This document shows, piece by piece, positions 8,793 to 16,958 of a stretch of 64,000 nt of DNA. Source of the stretch: Streptomyces sp. SAT1 (GTDB lineage Bacteria; Actinomycetota; Actinomycetes; Streptomycetales; Streptomycetaceae); NCBI RefSeq assembly GCF_001654495.1, contig NZ_CP015849.1, positions 1 to 64,000 of the forward strand. Direction: 5' to 3'. The notes beneath the pieces were generated by a model. It was not told the origin of the DNA, searched no databases, and saw only the letters and a list, made by a program, of their open reading frames with translations. A program made the translations under genes and the position numbers. How positions within the stretch are numbered: position 1 is the stretch's first letter; every line of letters starts with the position of its first letter.

Positions 8793-9342
8793 CGACACGC
8801 GAACAGCGCCCCGTCTCGGACGACTTGGCGCAGGAGCGGCGCGGGCCCCTCGTCCTGCCGGACCCGGGAAGCACGACCGGGGTGACGGCGACGGAGCGCC
8901 CTGGCGGGAAACCGCCCGATGTCGATGTCCGCCGACGATCCGCGCCTCGCCACCGTCCCGGGTGACACGCACCGGGCGGCCGGAGTCCTGCGTCGCGTGA
9001 ACGCGCGAGGCGTTGTGGCCGGAGTCAAATGCCCGGACGGGCATTCCGCGGGGCCGAAGGGGTAAATGGGCTGCACGCGGCACTGCCCCGGCTACTCGCG
9101 CCGCGGTCGCCTTTCGAGCCGTACCCTCTGCTGGAGGGTACAGAAATTCCGACACGCGGACGGGATTGCGCGGCACGCGAAGGCGGCGTGGGAATTTTTA
9201 TACGCGACGCTGCCGAAGATGAATTCCAAAGACCTTTTCAGCCGGATCCCGCGGCTTCCGGGAAATGCCCCCTCCAGAAGCGCCGTGGGGCCGGCCCGGC
9301 CGTGTGTGAGACCGCCGTGACCGGCCCTTCAAGCTGTCTGCG
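8793..9342. other. Gene-free interval between the HAD gene and the lanthipeptide precursor
   Basis: About 550 bp in which I see no convincing gene. It contains the hairpin at 9121-9141 and an AT-rich patch around 9190-9240 (unusual for this genome) that could be promoter-like but matches no clear pattern. Confidence 0.5.
9121..9141. terminator. Hairpin between the HAD gene and the lanthipeptide precursor
   Basis: GTACCCTC (9121-9128) and GAGGGTAC (9134-9141) pair perfectly around a 5-base loop. It lies between the 3' ends of two convergent units (HAD gene from the left, precursor from the right), so a bidirectional terminator is plausible. There is no T-run, as is usual in these genomes. Confidence 0.5.
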
Positions 9343-9486
9343 TCAGCAGACGGCGCAGGTCGTACAGGTGCGGAAGCAGGTCTCGCCGCCGGAGAGAGCG
9401 ATACCGCCGGACTCGGGCGCGGTGTCCTGGATGGCCGTCTCGGTGAGGTCGATGTCGAAGAGGTCCTGGGTCAGGTTCTCGGGCAC
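9343..9486 (-). CDS. lanA: Class I lanthipeptide precursor (FxLD-like leader)
   Basis: A 47-residue peptide, too short for most gene callers. It starts at GTG 9486 with GGGAGG upstream. The leader carries LFDIDL at residues 9-14, matching the F-x-L/I-D recognition motif of class I lanthipeptide leaders. A Gly-rich hinge (ESGGIALSGG, 25-34) leads into a C-terminus reading ETCFRTCTTCAVC. The core has four Cys (37, 41, 44, 47) and Ser/Thr at 32, 36, 40, 42 and 43, enough for up to four thioether rings. It is divergent from lanB and lanC and has its own good promoter. The cleavage site and ring pattern are not deducible; the last residue is Cys, but no LanD decarboxylase is seen. Confidence 0.86.
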   Translation of the reverse strand: MPENLTQDLFDIDLTETAIQDTAPESGGIALSGGETCFRTCTTCAVC

Positions 9487-9514
9487 AATGATTCCTCCCT
9501 GCCTGTCAGATGTG

Positions 9515-9528
9515 CCGCCTTTTGGCGG
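9515..9528. promoter_or_regulatory. Small stem in the lanA 5' leader
   Basis: CCGCC (9515-9519), TTTT, GGCGG (9524-9528): a 5-bp stem between the lanA promoter and its ribosome binding site. A mirror-type element lies on the lanB side (9633-9649), suggesting shared control. Confidence 0.4.
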
Positions 9529-9537
9529 ACGCTGCGG

Positions 9538-9567
9538 AATCTAGATGCAGACGGCTGACGCAGTCAA
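9538..9567 (-). promoter_or_regulatory. Candidate lanA promoter
   Basis: On the minus strand TTGACT (9567-9562) is followed after 18 bp by TAGATT (9543-9538), about 50 bp before the lanA start codon. This is one of the better sigma-70-like matches in the window. Confidence 0.55.
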
Positions 9568-9599
9568 GGGGTTACGGGATCACGACTTCGAGGTTACTG

Positions 9600-9629
9600 T
9601 TGACGCATTCCTCAGCTATTTGATGATTC
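9600..9629 (+). promoter_or_regulatory. Candidate lanBC promoter
   Basis: TTGACG (9600-9605) with TGATTC (9624-9629) after an 18-bp, unusually AT-rich spacer, about 60 bp before the lanB ATG. The -10 match is weak. Confidence 0.4.
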
Positions 9630-9632
9630 GAT

Positions 9633-9649
9633 CGGCGGATAAGCCGCCG
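9633..9649. promoter_or_regulatory. Inverted repeat in the lanB leader
   Basis: CGGCGG (9633-9638), ATAAG, CCGCCG (9644-9649). It shares the GGCGG/CCGCC core with the stem on the lanA side in opposite arrangement and may be an operator or an RNA hairpin. Confidence 0.4.
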
Positions 9650-9689
9650 GTCAGTTTCACTATGCAGTCAGTAATGGGGGCGTGGCAGC

Positions 9690-12600
9690 ATGCGGGGTGG
9701 CCTGGGCACGGAACCGCTGTTCCACTGCGCGGACGGAATGCTCCTGCGGGCGCCGCTGCTCGCGCGGGACGAGGTCCGCGCGACCTGGTGGGGCGCCGAG
9801 GACGACAGGCGGGACCCTGAGACGCTCCGCGCCCGCCTGACCGGACTGCTCGCCGACGAGCGGTTCAGGGAGGCGGTCGAGGTTTCCAGCCCCTCGCTCG
9901 CCCGCACCACCGACGCCGTGTTCTCGGGGCGTCCGGTGCCGGTCTCCGATCTGCGCAAGGCGCTGCGGGCCGTGACCCGGTACCGTCTCAGGGCCGCGTC
10001 CCGTCCCACGCCGTTCGGCCTCATGGCGGGCGTCTTGTGGGGCTCCTTCGGCGCCACGACCAAGGGCGAGCTGACCGGTGAGGGGCACAAGGAGGCCCGA
10101 CCCGACGCGAGTTGGCTCCTGCGCCGGGTCGCCGCATGGGAGCAGGATCCCGCGGTGCTCCCGCATCTGAGCGTCGTGGCGAACGGGCTGTGCTTCGTAC
10201 GGGGCGAGCGCCTGGTGCTGCCGTTCGCCCCCGCCGGTCCCCGTCCCGGCCGCGCCGTGTCCTCGGGCGGCCCGGTGGACGACGGGCGCCCGAAGTCACG
10301 GACCCTGAAGTACACGCCGGTCGTACGCTCCGCGGTGGAGGCGGCCGCCCGCCCGCTCCCGTACGCAGAGCTCGTCCGGCACGTCGAAGCGGGCTTCCCC
10401 GGGGCGCCCGACGGTGCCGTGAGCGGCCTCATCGCCCAACTCGTGGCTGCCGGAGTGCTGTTGACGGAGCTGCGTCCGCCGCTGGACGCCACCGACCCGC
10501 TGGGCCACGTCGAGCGCCGGCTCCCTGCCGGTTCGTCCGCCGCCGGGCACGTCGCCGCAGTGCGCTCGGCCCTCGCCGCCTACGGGGGAACCTCTCTCGG
10601 GTCGGGAATGCCCGCCTGGCGTACGGCACTTGGTGCGGCCATGGCCGTTCCTGCCGGGAGCGCCGCCGCGACTCCGGCAGCGTCGGAGTCCACCCACTGC
10701 GTCCAGGTCGACCTGCGGCTCGAAGGGACCGTCGTGCTCTCGCGGGAGGTGGCGCGCGAGCTGGAGCGCGCCGCCGCCGCGCTGTGGCGGCTCTCGCCCC
10801 CGGGGCCGGGGCGGCTCACCCCGTACCACGAGGAGTTCGTGGAGCGTTACGGACTGGGGTGCTTCGTGCCCGTCAAGGAAGTCCTCGATCCGGACGTCGG
10901 TCTCGGTGCCCCGGCCGGATACCGGCTGCCGCCGAGCCACCGTCCCGTCCCCGGCCCCCTGCCGGTCGGCGCGGTACGGCAGCGCCTGCTCCTCGGGCTC
11001 GCCGCCGAGGCGCAGGCACGCGGAGTGCGCGAGGTGGTCCTCGACGAGGCGTGGCTGAGCAGGTTCGAGGACGCCGACCGAGACACCGCCGCCACCGCCG
11101 ATGCCCCGGTACCGCCGGCGCTGGAACTCGTCGTGCAGATCGCGGCGGAGTCCGCGGACGCCGTGGACCGGGGCGATTTCACCCTGTTCCTGAACGGCGC
11201 GGCGACCGCTTCCGGGGGGCTCATGGGCCGGTTCGCCCATCTCTTGCCACCGGGACAGGCCGAGGCGATGCGCCGGACGGTGCGGGCCGCCCGCGAGGGC
11301 GCCGGACGGCTGCCCGTGCAGATCCACCACCAGGCGGCGCACCATCGGCACGCCAACGTGGCGCAGGTGCCGACCTGGCTGGACGGCCGGCTCGTCGTCG
11401 GGGCCCACCCCGGACCGGCCGCGCCCGGCGTCACGGACCTGACGCTCGACGACATCCTCGTGTCCGCGGACTCCGAGGGCTTCCGGATCGCCTCGGCCGG
11501 GCTCGGCCGCGAGCTGACGCCCGCGGCGCTCCATGTGCTCAACCGCGAGCTGACCGCGCCCAACACGGTGCGCTTCCTCGTCGAGGCCGCCGCGTTCGGT
11601 CGCAGGCAGTGGCGCCTGTGGGACTGGGGTGCCGCCGACGACCTGCCGTTCCTGCCCGCCGTACGCACCGGCCGGACCCTTCTGAGTCCGGCTCGCTGGT
11701 GCCTCGATGCCACGAGTCCGGCGCTCGACGACTGGCGCGCGCTGTGGGGCGTACCGGACCACGTCCAGCTCAGCCTCGGCGATCACCGCATTCCTCTCAA
11801 CCTCACCGTCCCCGCGCACCAGGAGATCCTGCGGCGCGAGTGTGAGCGTGCGGGCGTCGCCGTGGTCCACGAGCCGGTCACGGGGCAGGATGTGGGCGGC
11901 GGCTGGCTGCACGGGCCCGGCGGAGCCCATGATGTCGAGGCCGTGGTGACACTGACGGCGCGTCAGCCGGTGGCCGGGGCGGTACGCCGGCCTTCCCGGG
12001 CAGCGACTGTCGCCCGCGCCACCACCGCGACCGTGCGCCAGGGCACCGGTGAGATCCCGCCCGGCGGCCCCTGGCTCTACGCCACGCTCTACTCCTCCGC
12101 CGAGCGCCAGGACGAACTGCTGACCGGCCCCCTCCGGCGTTTTCTCACCGCGCTGCCGTCCCCGCCCTCCCCGCCAGACGGGCCGGGTGGGTCGGGCGGG
12201 CCCGGGGGCGTCGACCGCTGGTTCTTCATCCGGTACGCCGATCCGCACCCCCACCTGCGCCTGCGGCTGCACGGCGAACCGGCCCTGCTCAACGGCGTAC
12301 TGCTGCCCCAACTGCACGACCTGGCCGGGGAACTGGCCCGCGCCGGGCTCGCCCGAGGTCTGCGGATCGACGGCTACTCCCCCGAGACGGAACGCTACGG
12401 CGGCGCGGCACTCCTGGAGGCGGCCGAGGAGGTGTTCCACGCGGACAGCCTGCTGGTGCTGGAGCGGCTCGCGGCCCCGGAGGACGACCGGATCCTGTCG
12501 GCGGCGCACGACGTCGCGGAACTCGTCCGGGCCTTCCACCACGGTTACGGCGGGGACTGGCGGCAATGGCTCACCGCCACGTATGCCAAGCGCGAACAGC

Positions 12601-12896
12601 ACCACAAGGCGTTCGCCGCGCGACGCGGGGCCGCGCTCGCGCGGATCACCCGCGACGGCGGCCCGGACGCGGTGGGCGCACAGTACCGGGCGGCGCCGCG
12701 GCGGTTCGGGCGTCTCGTGCGCGAGGAGGAGGAGCGGGGCACCCTGAGCGTCGCCGCCGACGCGGTGCTCGCCTCCCTGGTCCACATGCACTGCAACCGG
12801 CGGCTCGGCACCGACCGCACGGCCGAGGCCCAGGCACTCGCCGTGGCCCGCGGCGCCGTCCAGGCACAGCTCGACAGGGAAAGGGCCCGTTCATGA
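9690..12896 (+). CDS. lanB: Lantibiotic dehydratase (class I LanB)
   Basis: A full-length 1068-residue class I dehydratase that uses glutamyl-tRNA to convert Ser/Thr of the precursor to Dha/Dhb. The N-terminal glutamylation domain opens with EPLFHCADGMLLRAPLL and contains RYRLRAASRPTPFGLMAGV. The lyase (SpaB C-terminal type) domain begins near residue 790 with GPWLYATLYSSAERQDELL and includes RWFFIRYADPHPHLRLRLHG. Both domains are in one chain, as in nisin-type LanB and unlike split thiopeptide enzymes. ATG at 9690; the stop overlaps the lanC start (ATGA), so the two are coupled. The precursor lies divergently on the other side of the promoter region. Confidence 0.95.
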   Translation: MRGGLGTEPLFHCADGMLLRAPLLARDEVRATWWGAEDDRRDPETLRARLTGLLADERFREAVEVSSPSLARTTDAVFSGRPVPVSDLRKALRAVTRYRLRAASRPTPFGLMAGVLWGSFGATTKGELTGEGHKEARPDASWLLRRVAAWEQDPAVLPHLSVVANGLCFVRGERLVLPFAPAGPRPGRAVSSGGPVDDGRPKSRTLKYTPVVRSAVEAAARPLPYAELVRHVEAGFPGAPDGAVSGLIAQLVAAGVLLTELRPPLDATDPLGHVERRLPAGSSAAGHVAAVRSALAAYGGTSLGSGMPAWRTALGAAMAVPAGSAAATPAASESTHCVQVDLRLEGTVVLSREVARELERAAAALWRLSPPGPGRLTPYHEEFVERYGLGCFVPVKEVLDPDVGLGAPAGYRLPPSHRPVPGPLPVGAVRQRLLLGLAAEAQARGVREVVLDEAWLSRFEDADRDTAATADAPVPPALELVVQIAAESADAVDRGDFTLFLNGAATASGGLMGRFAHLLPPGQAEAMRRTVRAAREGAGRLPVQIHHQAAHHRHANVAQVPTWLDGRLVVGAHPGPAAPGVTDLTLDDILVSADSEGFRIASAGLGRELTPAALHVLNRELTAPNTVRFLVEAAAFGRRQWRLWDWGAADDLPFLPAVRTGRTLLSPARWCLDATSPALDDWRALWGVPDHVQLSLGDHRIPLNLTVPAHQEILRRECERAGVAVVHEPVTGQDVGGGWLHGPGGAHDVEAVVTLTARQPVAGAVRRPSRAATVARATTATVRQGTGEIPPGGPWLYATLYSSAERQDELLTGPLRRFLTALPSPPSPPDGPGGSGGPGGVDRWFFIRYADPHPHLRLRLHGEPALLNGVLLPQLHDLAGELARAGLARGLRIDGYSPETERYGGAALLEAAEEVFHADSLLVLERLAAPEDDRILSAAHDVAELVRAFHHGYGGDWRQWLTATYAKREQHHKAFAARRGAALARITRDGGPDAVGAQYRAAPRRFGRLVREEEERGTLSVAADAVLASLVHMHCNRRLGTDRTAEAQALAVARGAVQAQLDRERARS

Positions 12897-14200
12897 GTGA
12901 CGCATCCGTCGCGCTCCTCGCACAGCGGCTGTCCGATCCGGTGGCACTCGCCGCGCGGGTGACGGCATCCGAGCACGCCGACCTGGCCAGGACACGCGCG
13001 CTGTGGCATCCGCAGTCCCTCGCGGACGGACATGCCGGGGTCGGGCTGCTCTTCGCGGCACTGGCCCACGGCTCGCCCGCGTACGCACGGACGGCGCACG
13101 CCCATCTGTCGGCGGCGGTCACCGGAGTGCGCAGGCCCCCGCGCGAAGGGCTCTACTCGGGGCTGCCCGCGGTCGCGTTCGCCGCCCGGACCGCCGTCAC
13201 CAGGCCGGGCGAGTACGCGGGCCTGCTCGCCCAGCTCGACGAACAGGTCGCGGTGCTCGCCCGGAAACTGATCGACGAGGACGCGCCCCGGATCGCGGCC
13301 GGGACGGCGGGCGCCCGCATGGCCGGCTACGACGTGATAGCCGGGCTCTCCGGACTGGGGAGGCTGCTGCTCGCCGCCGGGTCCGCGCACCGCGCCACCA
13401 CGGAACTGGTGCTCGCACACCTCGTCGCGCTCACGCGCCCGGTCACCGGACCCGGCGGGCAGAGCCTGCCCGGCTGGTGGACCGCCGACCCGATCCTGTT
13501 CAGCGAACCGGACGGCGTTCCCGGGGGCCACTTCAACGCCGGTCTCGCGCACGGCATCCCCGGGCCACTCGCCCTGCTGTCCCTGGCGTACCGCGCGGGC
13601 GTACGGGTTCCCGGCCAGGAGCGGGCCATCCGCGACACCGCCGACTGGCTGCTCGCCCGGCGCAGCACGGACGGCACGGGCTGGCCGAACATCGTGCCGC
13701 TCGACGCCGAGCTGGCGGCGGCCGCCGGGGGCCGCCCGGACCTGGACGAGGTCCGCGCCGGGTGGTGCTACGGAAGTCCTGGCGTCGCCCGCGCCCTCCA
13801 ACTGGCCTCCCTCGCGCTGGCGGAGCCCGAATGGAACCGGCAGGCGGTGGCCGCCGTCATCACCGCCTGCGACCGGCGGGGCGGAGCGCGTGCCCACGGC
13901 GACACCACGCTCTGCCACGGCCTGGCGGGACTGGCCACCGTCGCCACCCTCATGTCCCGCGAACCCGGCGGTGGGGAACTGACCGGAAGGATCGGTGAGT
14001 TGACCGACGCCTTGATGCGGGCCGCCGATCCGGACCACCCCTTCCTCTGGCCCGCCGCCGACCCCGGCAGCCCGACCCCCGTGCACCGGCCCGGCTTCCT
14101 CGACGGCGCGTCGGGCACCGCGCTCGCCCTGCGCCTCGCCCTCGACCCGTCGGCTCCCGCCGGTGAACTCCCCTGGTACGCGGCTCTGTTGCTCGCCTGA
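12893..14200 (+). CDS. lanC: Lanthipeptide cyclase LanC
   Basis: A 435-residue zinc cyclase that adds Cys thiols to dehydrated residues. Zinc ligands are visible as C292 (GWCYGSPG) and C341-H342 (LCHGLAG). The catalytic-site His lies in FNAGLAHGIPG, and QSLADGHAGVGLLFAAL is the usual N-terminal repeat of the alpha/alpha toroid. All ligands are intact, so the enzyme should be active. The ATG overlaps the lanB stop by 4 bp. No transporter or protease follows; the next gene is hypE, convergent. Confidence 0.95.
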   Translation: MSDASVALLAQRLSDPVALAARVTASEHADLARTRALWHPQSLADGHAGVGLLFAALAHGSPAYARTAHAHLSAAVTGVRRPPREGLYSGLPAVAFAARTAVTRPGEYAGLLAQLDEQVAVLARKLIDEDAPRIAAGTAGARMAGYDVIAGLSGLGRLLLAAGSAHRATTELVLAHLVALTRPVTGPGGQSLPGWWTADPILFSEPDGVPGGHFNAGLAHGIPGPLALLSLAYRAGVRVPGQERAIRDTADWLLARRSTDGTGWPNIVPLDAELAAAAGGRPDLDEVRAGWCYGSPGVARALQLASLALAEPEWNRQAVAAVITACDRRGGARAHGDTTLCHGLAGLATVATLMSREPGGGELTGRIGELTDALMRAADPDHPFLWPAADPGSPTPVHRPGFLDGASGTALALRLALDPSAPAGELPWYAALLLA

Positions 14201-14320
14201 CGCGGCAGAGATTCCGCGAGGGGAAGCAACCCGGCAGGCAATGTCTGCCTTCAGCGGGGTGCGGTTTCGGGTCCCGGGGACCATGCGGCAGGTGGCACAC
14301 CCTCGCGGACGCGGCCGCCG

Positions 14321-14348
14321 GGCTCTCCGGTCGGGCGGCCGGAGAGCC
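14321..14348. terminator. Bidirectional terminator between lanC and hypE
   Basis: GGCTCTCCGG (14321-14330) and CCGGAGAGCC (14339-14348) form a perfect 10-bp stem with an 8-base loop in the gap between two convergent operons. Confidence 0.7.
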
Positions 14349-14363
14349 TGTGGCGGGTGGGGC

Positions 14364-15470
14364 TCAGCAGATGCGTGGCAACTGCTCGCCCATCGGCAGG
14401 TCGACCACGCGGGTGCCGCCCAGGCCGGTGCGGGCGACCACCATTCCGGGGTGTTCGGCGACGCAGTCGCCGATGACGGCTGCCTCGGCACCGAGGGGGT
14501 GGCCGCGCATCGCGGCCAGTACGGCATCCGCGTGCTCGCGGGGGACGAAGGCGACGAGCTTGCCCTCGTTGGCGACGTACATGGGGTCCAGGCCCAGCAT
14601 GGCGCAGGCACTCGCCACGGCGGCGGGCACCGGAACTGCCCGTTCCTGGACGGCGACCCCCACGGAGGCCGCCGCGGCGATCTCGTTGAGTGCCGCGGCC
14701 AGTCCGCCGCGCGTCGGATCGCGGAGCACGTGCAGGTCGGGGGTGACGGCGAGCATCGTCTCGACCAGGCCGCCGAGCGCGGCGCAGTCGCTCTCCACCT
14801 CGACGCCGAACTCGAGTCCCTCGCGGACGCTCAGCACCGCCGTGCCGTGCAGGCCGATCGGGCCGCTGACGATGACGACGTCGCCCGGGAGCGCCCGCTG
14901 CGGGCGGATGTCGACGCCGTCCGGTACGACGCCGATCCCGGCGGTGTTGACGTAGACGCCGTCCCCGTGTCCCGCCTCGACGACCTTGGTGTCCCCGGTG
15001 GCGATCTCCACCCCGGCGGCGCGGGCGGCCCGGCCCATCGCCTCGGCGACGCCCGCCACCAGCGCCATCTCGACGCCCTCTTCCAGGATGAACCCGCAGG
15101 AGAGGTAGGCAGGGCGGGCCCCGCTCATGGCCAGGTCGTTCACCGTGCCGTTGACCGCGAGGTCGCCGATGGAGCCGCCGGGGAAGAAAAGGGGCCGCAC
15201 CACGAAGGTGTCGGTGGAGAACGCCAGCCGCGCTCCGCCGAGGGTGACGGTCGCCGAGTCGCCGAGCGCGGCCAGGGCCGGACCGCCGAAGGCCGGGGCG
15301 AAGACGTGCTCGACCAGTTCGGCGGACATCGCCCCGCCCCCGCCGTGCCCCAGTACGACGCAGGGCTGGTCGCGCAGTGGTGCCGGGCAGCTCCAGCCGG
15401 AGAAGTCGGGCGCGGGCACGGCTGCCGGGCGGGGTGCCGTGAGGCCGGTGGTGCCGGTCGGGTCAGACAA
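14364..15470 (-). CDS. hypE: Hydrogenase maturation factor HypE
   Basis: A 368-residue ATP-dependent dehydratase of the PurM/AIR synthetase-like fold. It receives a carbamoyl group from HypF on its C-terminal Cys and converts it to thiocyanate for the active-site iron. The protein ends in PRIC, with the acceptor Cys last. VLGHGGGG near residue 40 and the glycine-rich ATP region [15 protein letters not shown] are present. The start is TTG at 15470, inside the end of hypD (8-bp overlap), with GGAAGGA upstream. It is last in the hyp operon and stops before the lanC/hypE terminator. Confidence 0.95.
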   Translation of the reverse strand: MSDPTGTTGLTAPRPAAVPAPDFSGWSCPAPLRDQPCVVLGHGGGGAMSAELVEHVFAPAFGGPALAALGDSATVTLGGARLAFSTDTFVVRPLFFPGGSIGDLAVNGTVNDLAMSGARPAYLSCGFILEEGVEMALVAGVAEAMGRAARAAGVEIATGDTKVVEAGHGDGVYVNTAGIGVVPDGVDIRPQRALPGDVVIVSGPIGLHGTAVLSVREGLEFGVEVESDCAALGGLVETMLAVTPDLHVLRDPTRGGLAAALNEIAAAASVGVAVQERAVPVPAAVASACAMLGLDPMYVANEGKLVAFVPREHADAVLAAMRGHPLGAEAAVIGDCVAEHPGMVVARTGLGGTRVVDLPMGEQLPRIC

Positions 15471-16620
15471 CGGAGGTTCCTTCCAGGGCTGCGGGCGCCT
15501 CGCTCGTCCGGTCGGCGCCCCGTGTGCCGTCGCCGTCGAGCCGGCGGTAGAGGTAGTAGGCGGCGCAGGCGCCCTCGCTGGAGACCATGGTCGCGCCGAG
15601 CGGTGTGCGCGGGGTGCACACCGTGCCGAAGGCGGCGCACTCCTTGGGTTTGATGAGGCCCTGGAGGACCTCGCCGCTGCGGCACTGCGCCGGTTCGCGG
15701 GTGTCGATGTGGGTGACCGCGAAGCGGTGCTCGGCGTCCAGGTCGCGGTAGCGCTCGGACAGCCGCCAGCCGCTGCCGGGAATGACCCCGATGCCGCGCC
15801 AGGCCCGGTCGGTGACGTCGAAGACGTCGGCGAGCATGGCCTTGGCCGCCGGGTTGCCCTCGGCCGGTACGGCACGGCGGTACGCGTTGTCCACGGTGTG
15901 CTCGCCCCGCTCCAGCTGCCGCACCGCGCGGCGCACGCCCTCCAGGATGTCCAGGGGCTCGAAGCCGGTCACCACGATCGGTACCCGGTAGCGCTCGGCC
16001 AGCGCCGGATACTCGTCGGTGCCCATGACGCTGCACACATGGCCGGCGGCCAGGAACGCCTGCACCCGGCAGGTGTCCGACTCCATGATCGCCTCGATGG
16101 CCGGGGGGACCCGAACATGGGAGACGAGCATGCTGAAGTTGCGGACGCCGAGTCTGCGTGCCTGGTGGACGGCCATCGCGTTGGGCGGCGCGGTGGTCTC
16201 GAAGCCGATGCCGAAGAACACCACCTCGCGGTCCGGGTGTTCCTGGGCCAGGCGCAGCGCGTCCAGCGGCGAGTAGACGACGCGTACGTCGCCGCCCGCG
16301 CCGCGCACCTGGAACAGGTCGCGGCCCGATCCGGGCACGCGCAGCATGTCGCCGAAGCTGCAGAAGATCACGCCGGGCCGGGAGGCGATCTCCAGGGCTT
16401 TGTCGATGACGTCCAGCGGCGTGACGCAGACCGGGCAGCCGGGGCCGTGGATCAGCTCGACGGTATCGGGCAGGAGCTGGTCGATGCCGTGCCGGATGAT
16501 CGAGTGGGTCTGGCCGCCGCAGACCTCCATCAGGGCCCAGGGCCGGGTGACGTTCGCGTGGATGTCGTCGAGCAGTCTGCGCGCGAGGTCCGGGTCCTGG
16601 AACTCGTCGATGTACTTCAT
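15463..16620 (-). CDS. hypD: Hydrogenase maturation factor HypD
   Basis: A 385-residue Fe-S scaffold on which, with HypC, the Fe(CN)2CO unit is built. Conserved cysteine motifs are all visible: [29 protein letters not shown] and the C-terminal cluster region with [23 protein letters not shown] at 16620 overlaps the hypC stop by 4 bp. The C-terminal tail is longer and acidic ([18 protein letters not shown]). Confidence 0.96.
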   Translation of the reverse strand: MKYIDEFQDPDLARRLLDDIHANVTRPWALMEVCGGQTHSIIRHGIDQLLPDTVELIHGPGCPVCVTPLDVIDKALEIASRPGVIFCSFGDMLRVPGSGRDLFQVRGAGGDVRVVYSPLDALRLAQEHPDREVVFFGIGFETTAPPNAMAVHQARRLGVRNFSMLVSHVRVPPAIEAIMESDTCRVQAFLAAGHVCSVMGTDEYPALAERYRVPIVVTGFEPLDILEGVRRAVRQLERGEHTVDNAYRRAVPAEGNPAAKAMLADVFDVTDRAWRGIGVIPGSGWRLSERYRDLDAEHRFAVTHIDTREPAQCRSGEVLQGLIKPKECAAFGTVCTPRTPLGATMVSSEGACAAYYLYRRLDGDGTRGADRTSEAPAALEGTSVV

Positions 16621-16958
16621 CGTTCCGCCTTCCGTGTCGCGTCGGCCGTCGCCGCGGGCGCTCCGGCGCCGGCCGGGCGGGGTGCGCCGCTGTCCCGGGC
16701 GGCCGCCTCCCAGGGGTCCCCGAACTCCTCCTCCAGCAGCCCGATCTCCTCGAAGAGGGCCAGGGTCTGCCGTGCCGACTCCTCGTCCAGCCGTTGCAGC
16801 GCGAAGCCGACGTGGACGATCGCGTACTCGCCGACCCGCAGGTCCGGCAGGTACTCGCAGCACACCTCCTTGGCCACGCCGCCGAAGTCGACGGTGGCCA
16901 TACGGGTGCCGTCACGTTCCTCGATGTGCAGCACTCTTCCGGGTACCGCCAGGCACAT
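16617..16958 (-). CDS. hypC: Hydrogenase maturation chaperone HypC
   Basis: A 113-residue HypC/HupF protein. It begins [10 protein letters not shown]; Cys2 is the essential iron-ligand residue exposed after Met removal. The OB-like core has [18 protein letters not shown] and [17 protein letters not shown]. It is longer than the usual 75-90 residues because of a Pro/Ala-rich tail. It follows hypF directly and overlaps hypD. Confidence 0.95.
   Translation of the reverse strand: MCLAVPGRVLHIEERDGTRMATVDFGGVAKEVCCEYLPDLRVGEYAIVHVGFALQRLDEESARQTLALFEEIGLLEEEFGDPWEAAARDSGAPRPAGAGAPAATADATRKAER

Noticed and set aside
9545..9820. A 91-codon frame starting between lanA and lanB as a second precursor
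   Set aside because: Runs into lanB in another frame, has no leader-like motif and no ribosome binding site.
14163..15653. A 496-codon plus-strand frame over hypE
   Set aside because: Low-complexity shadow of hypE and hypD.
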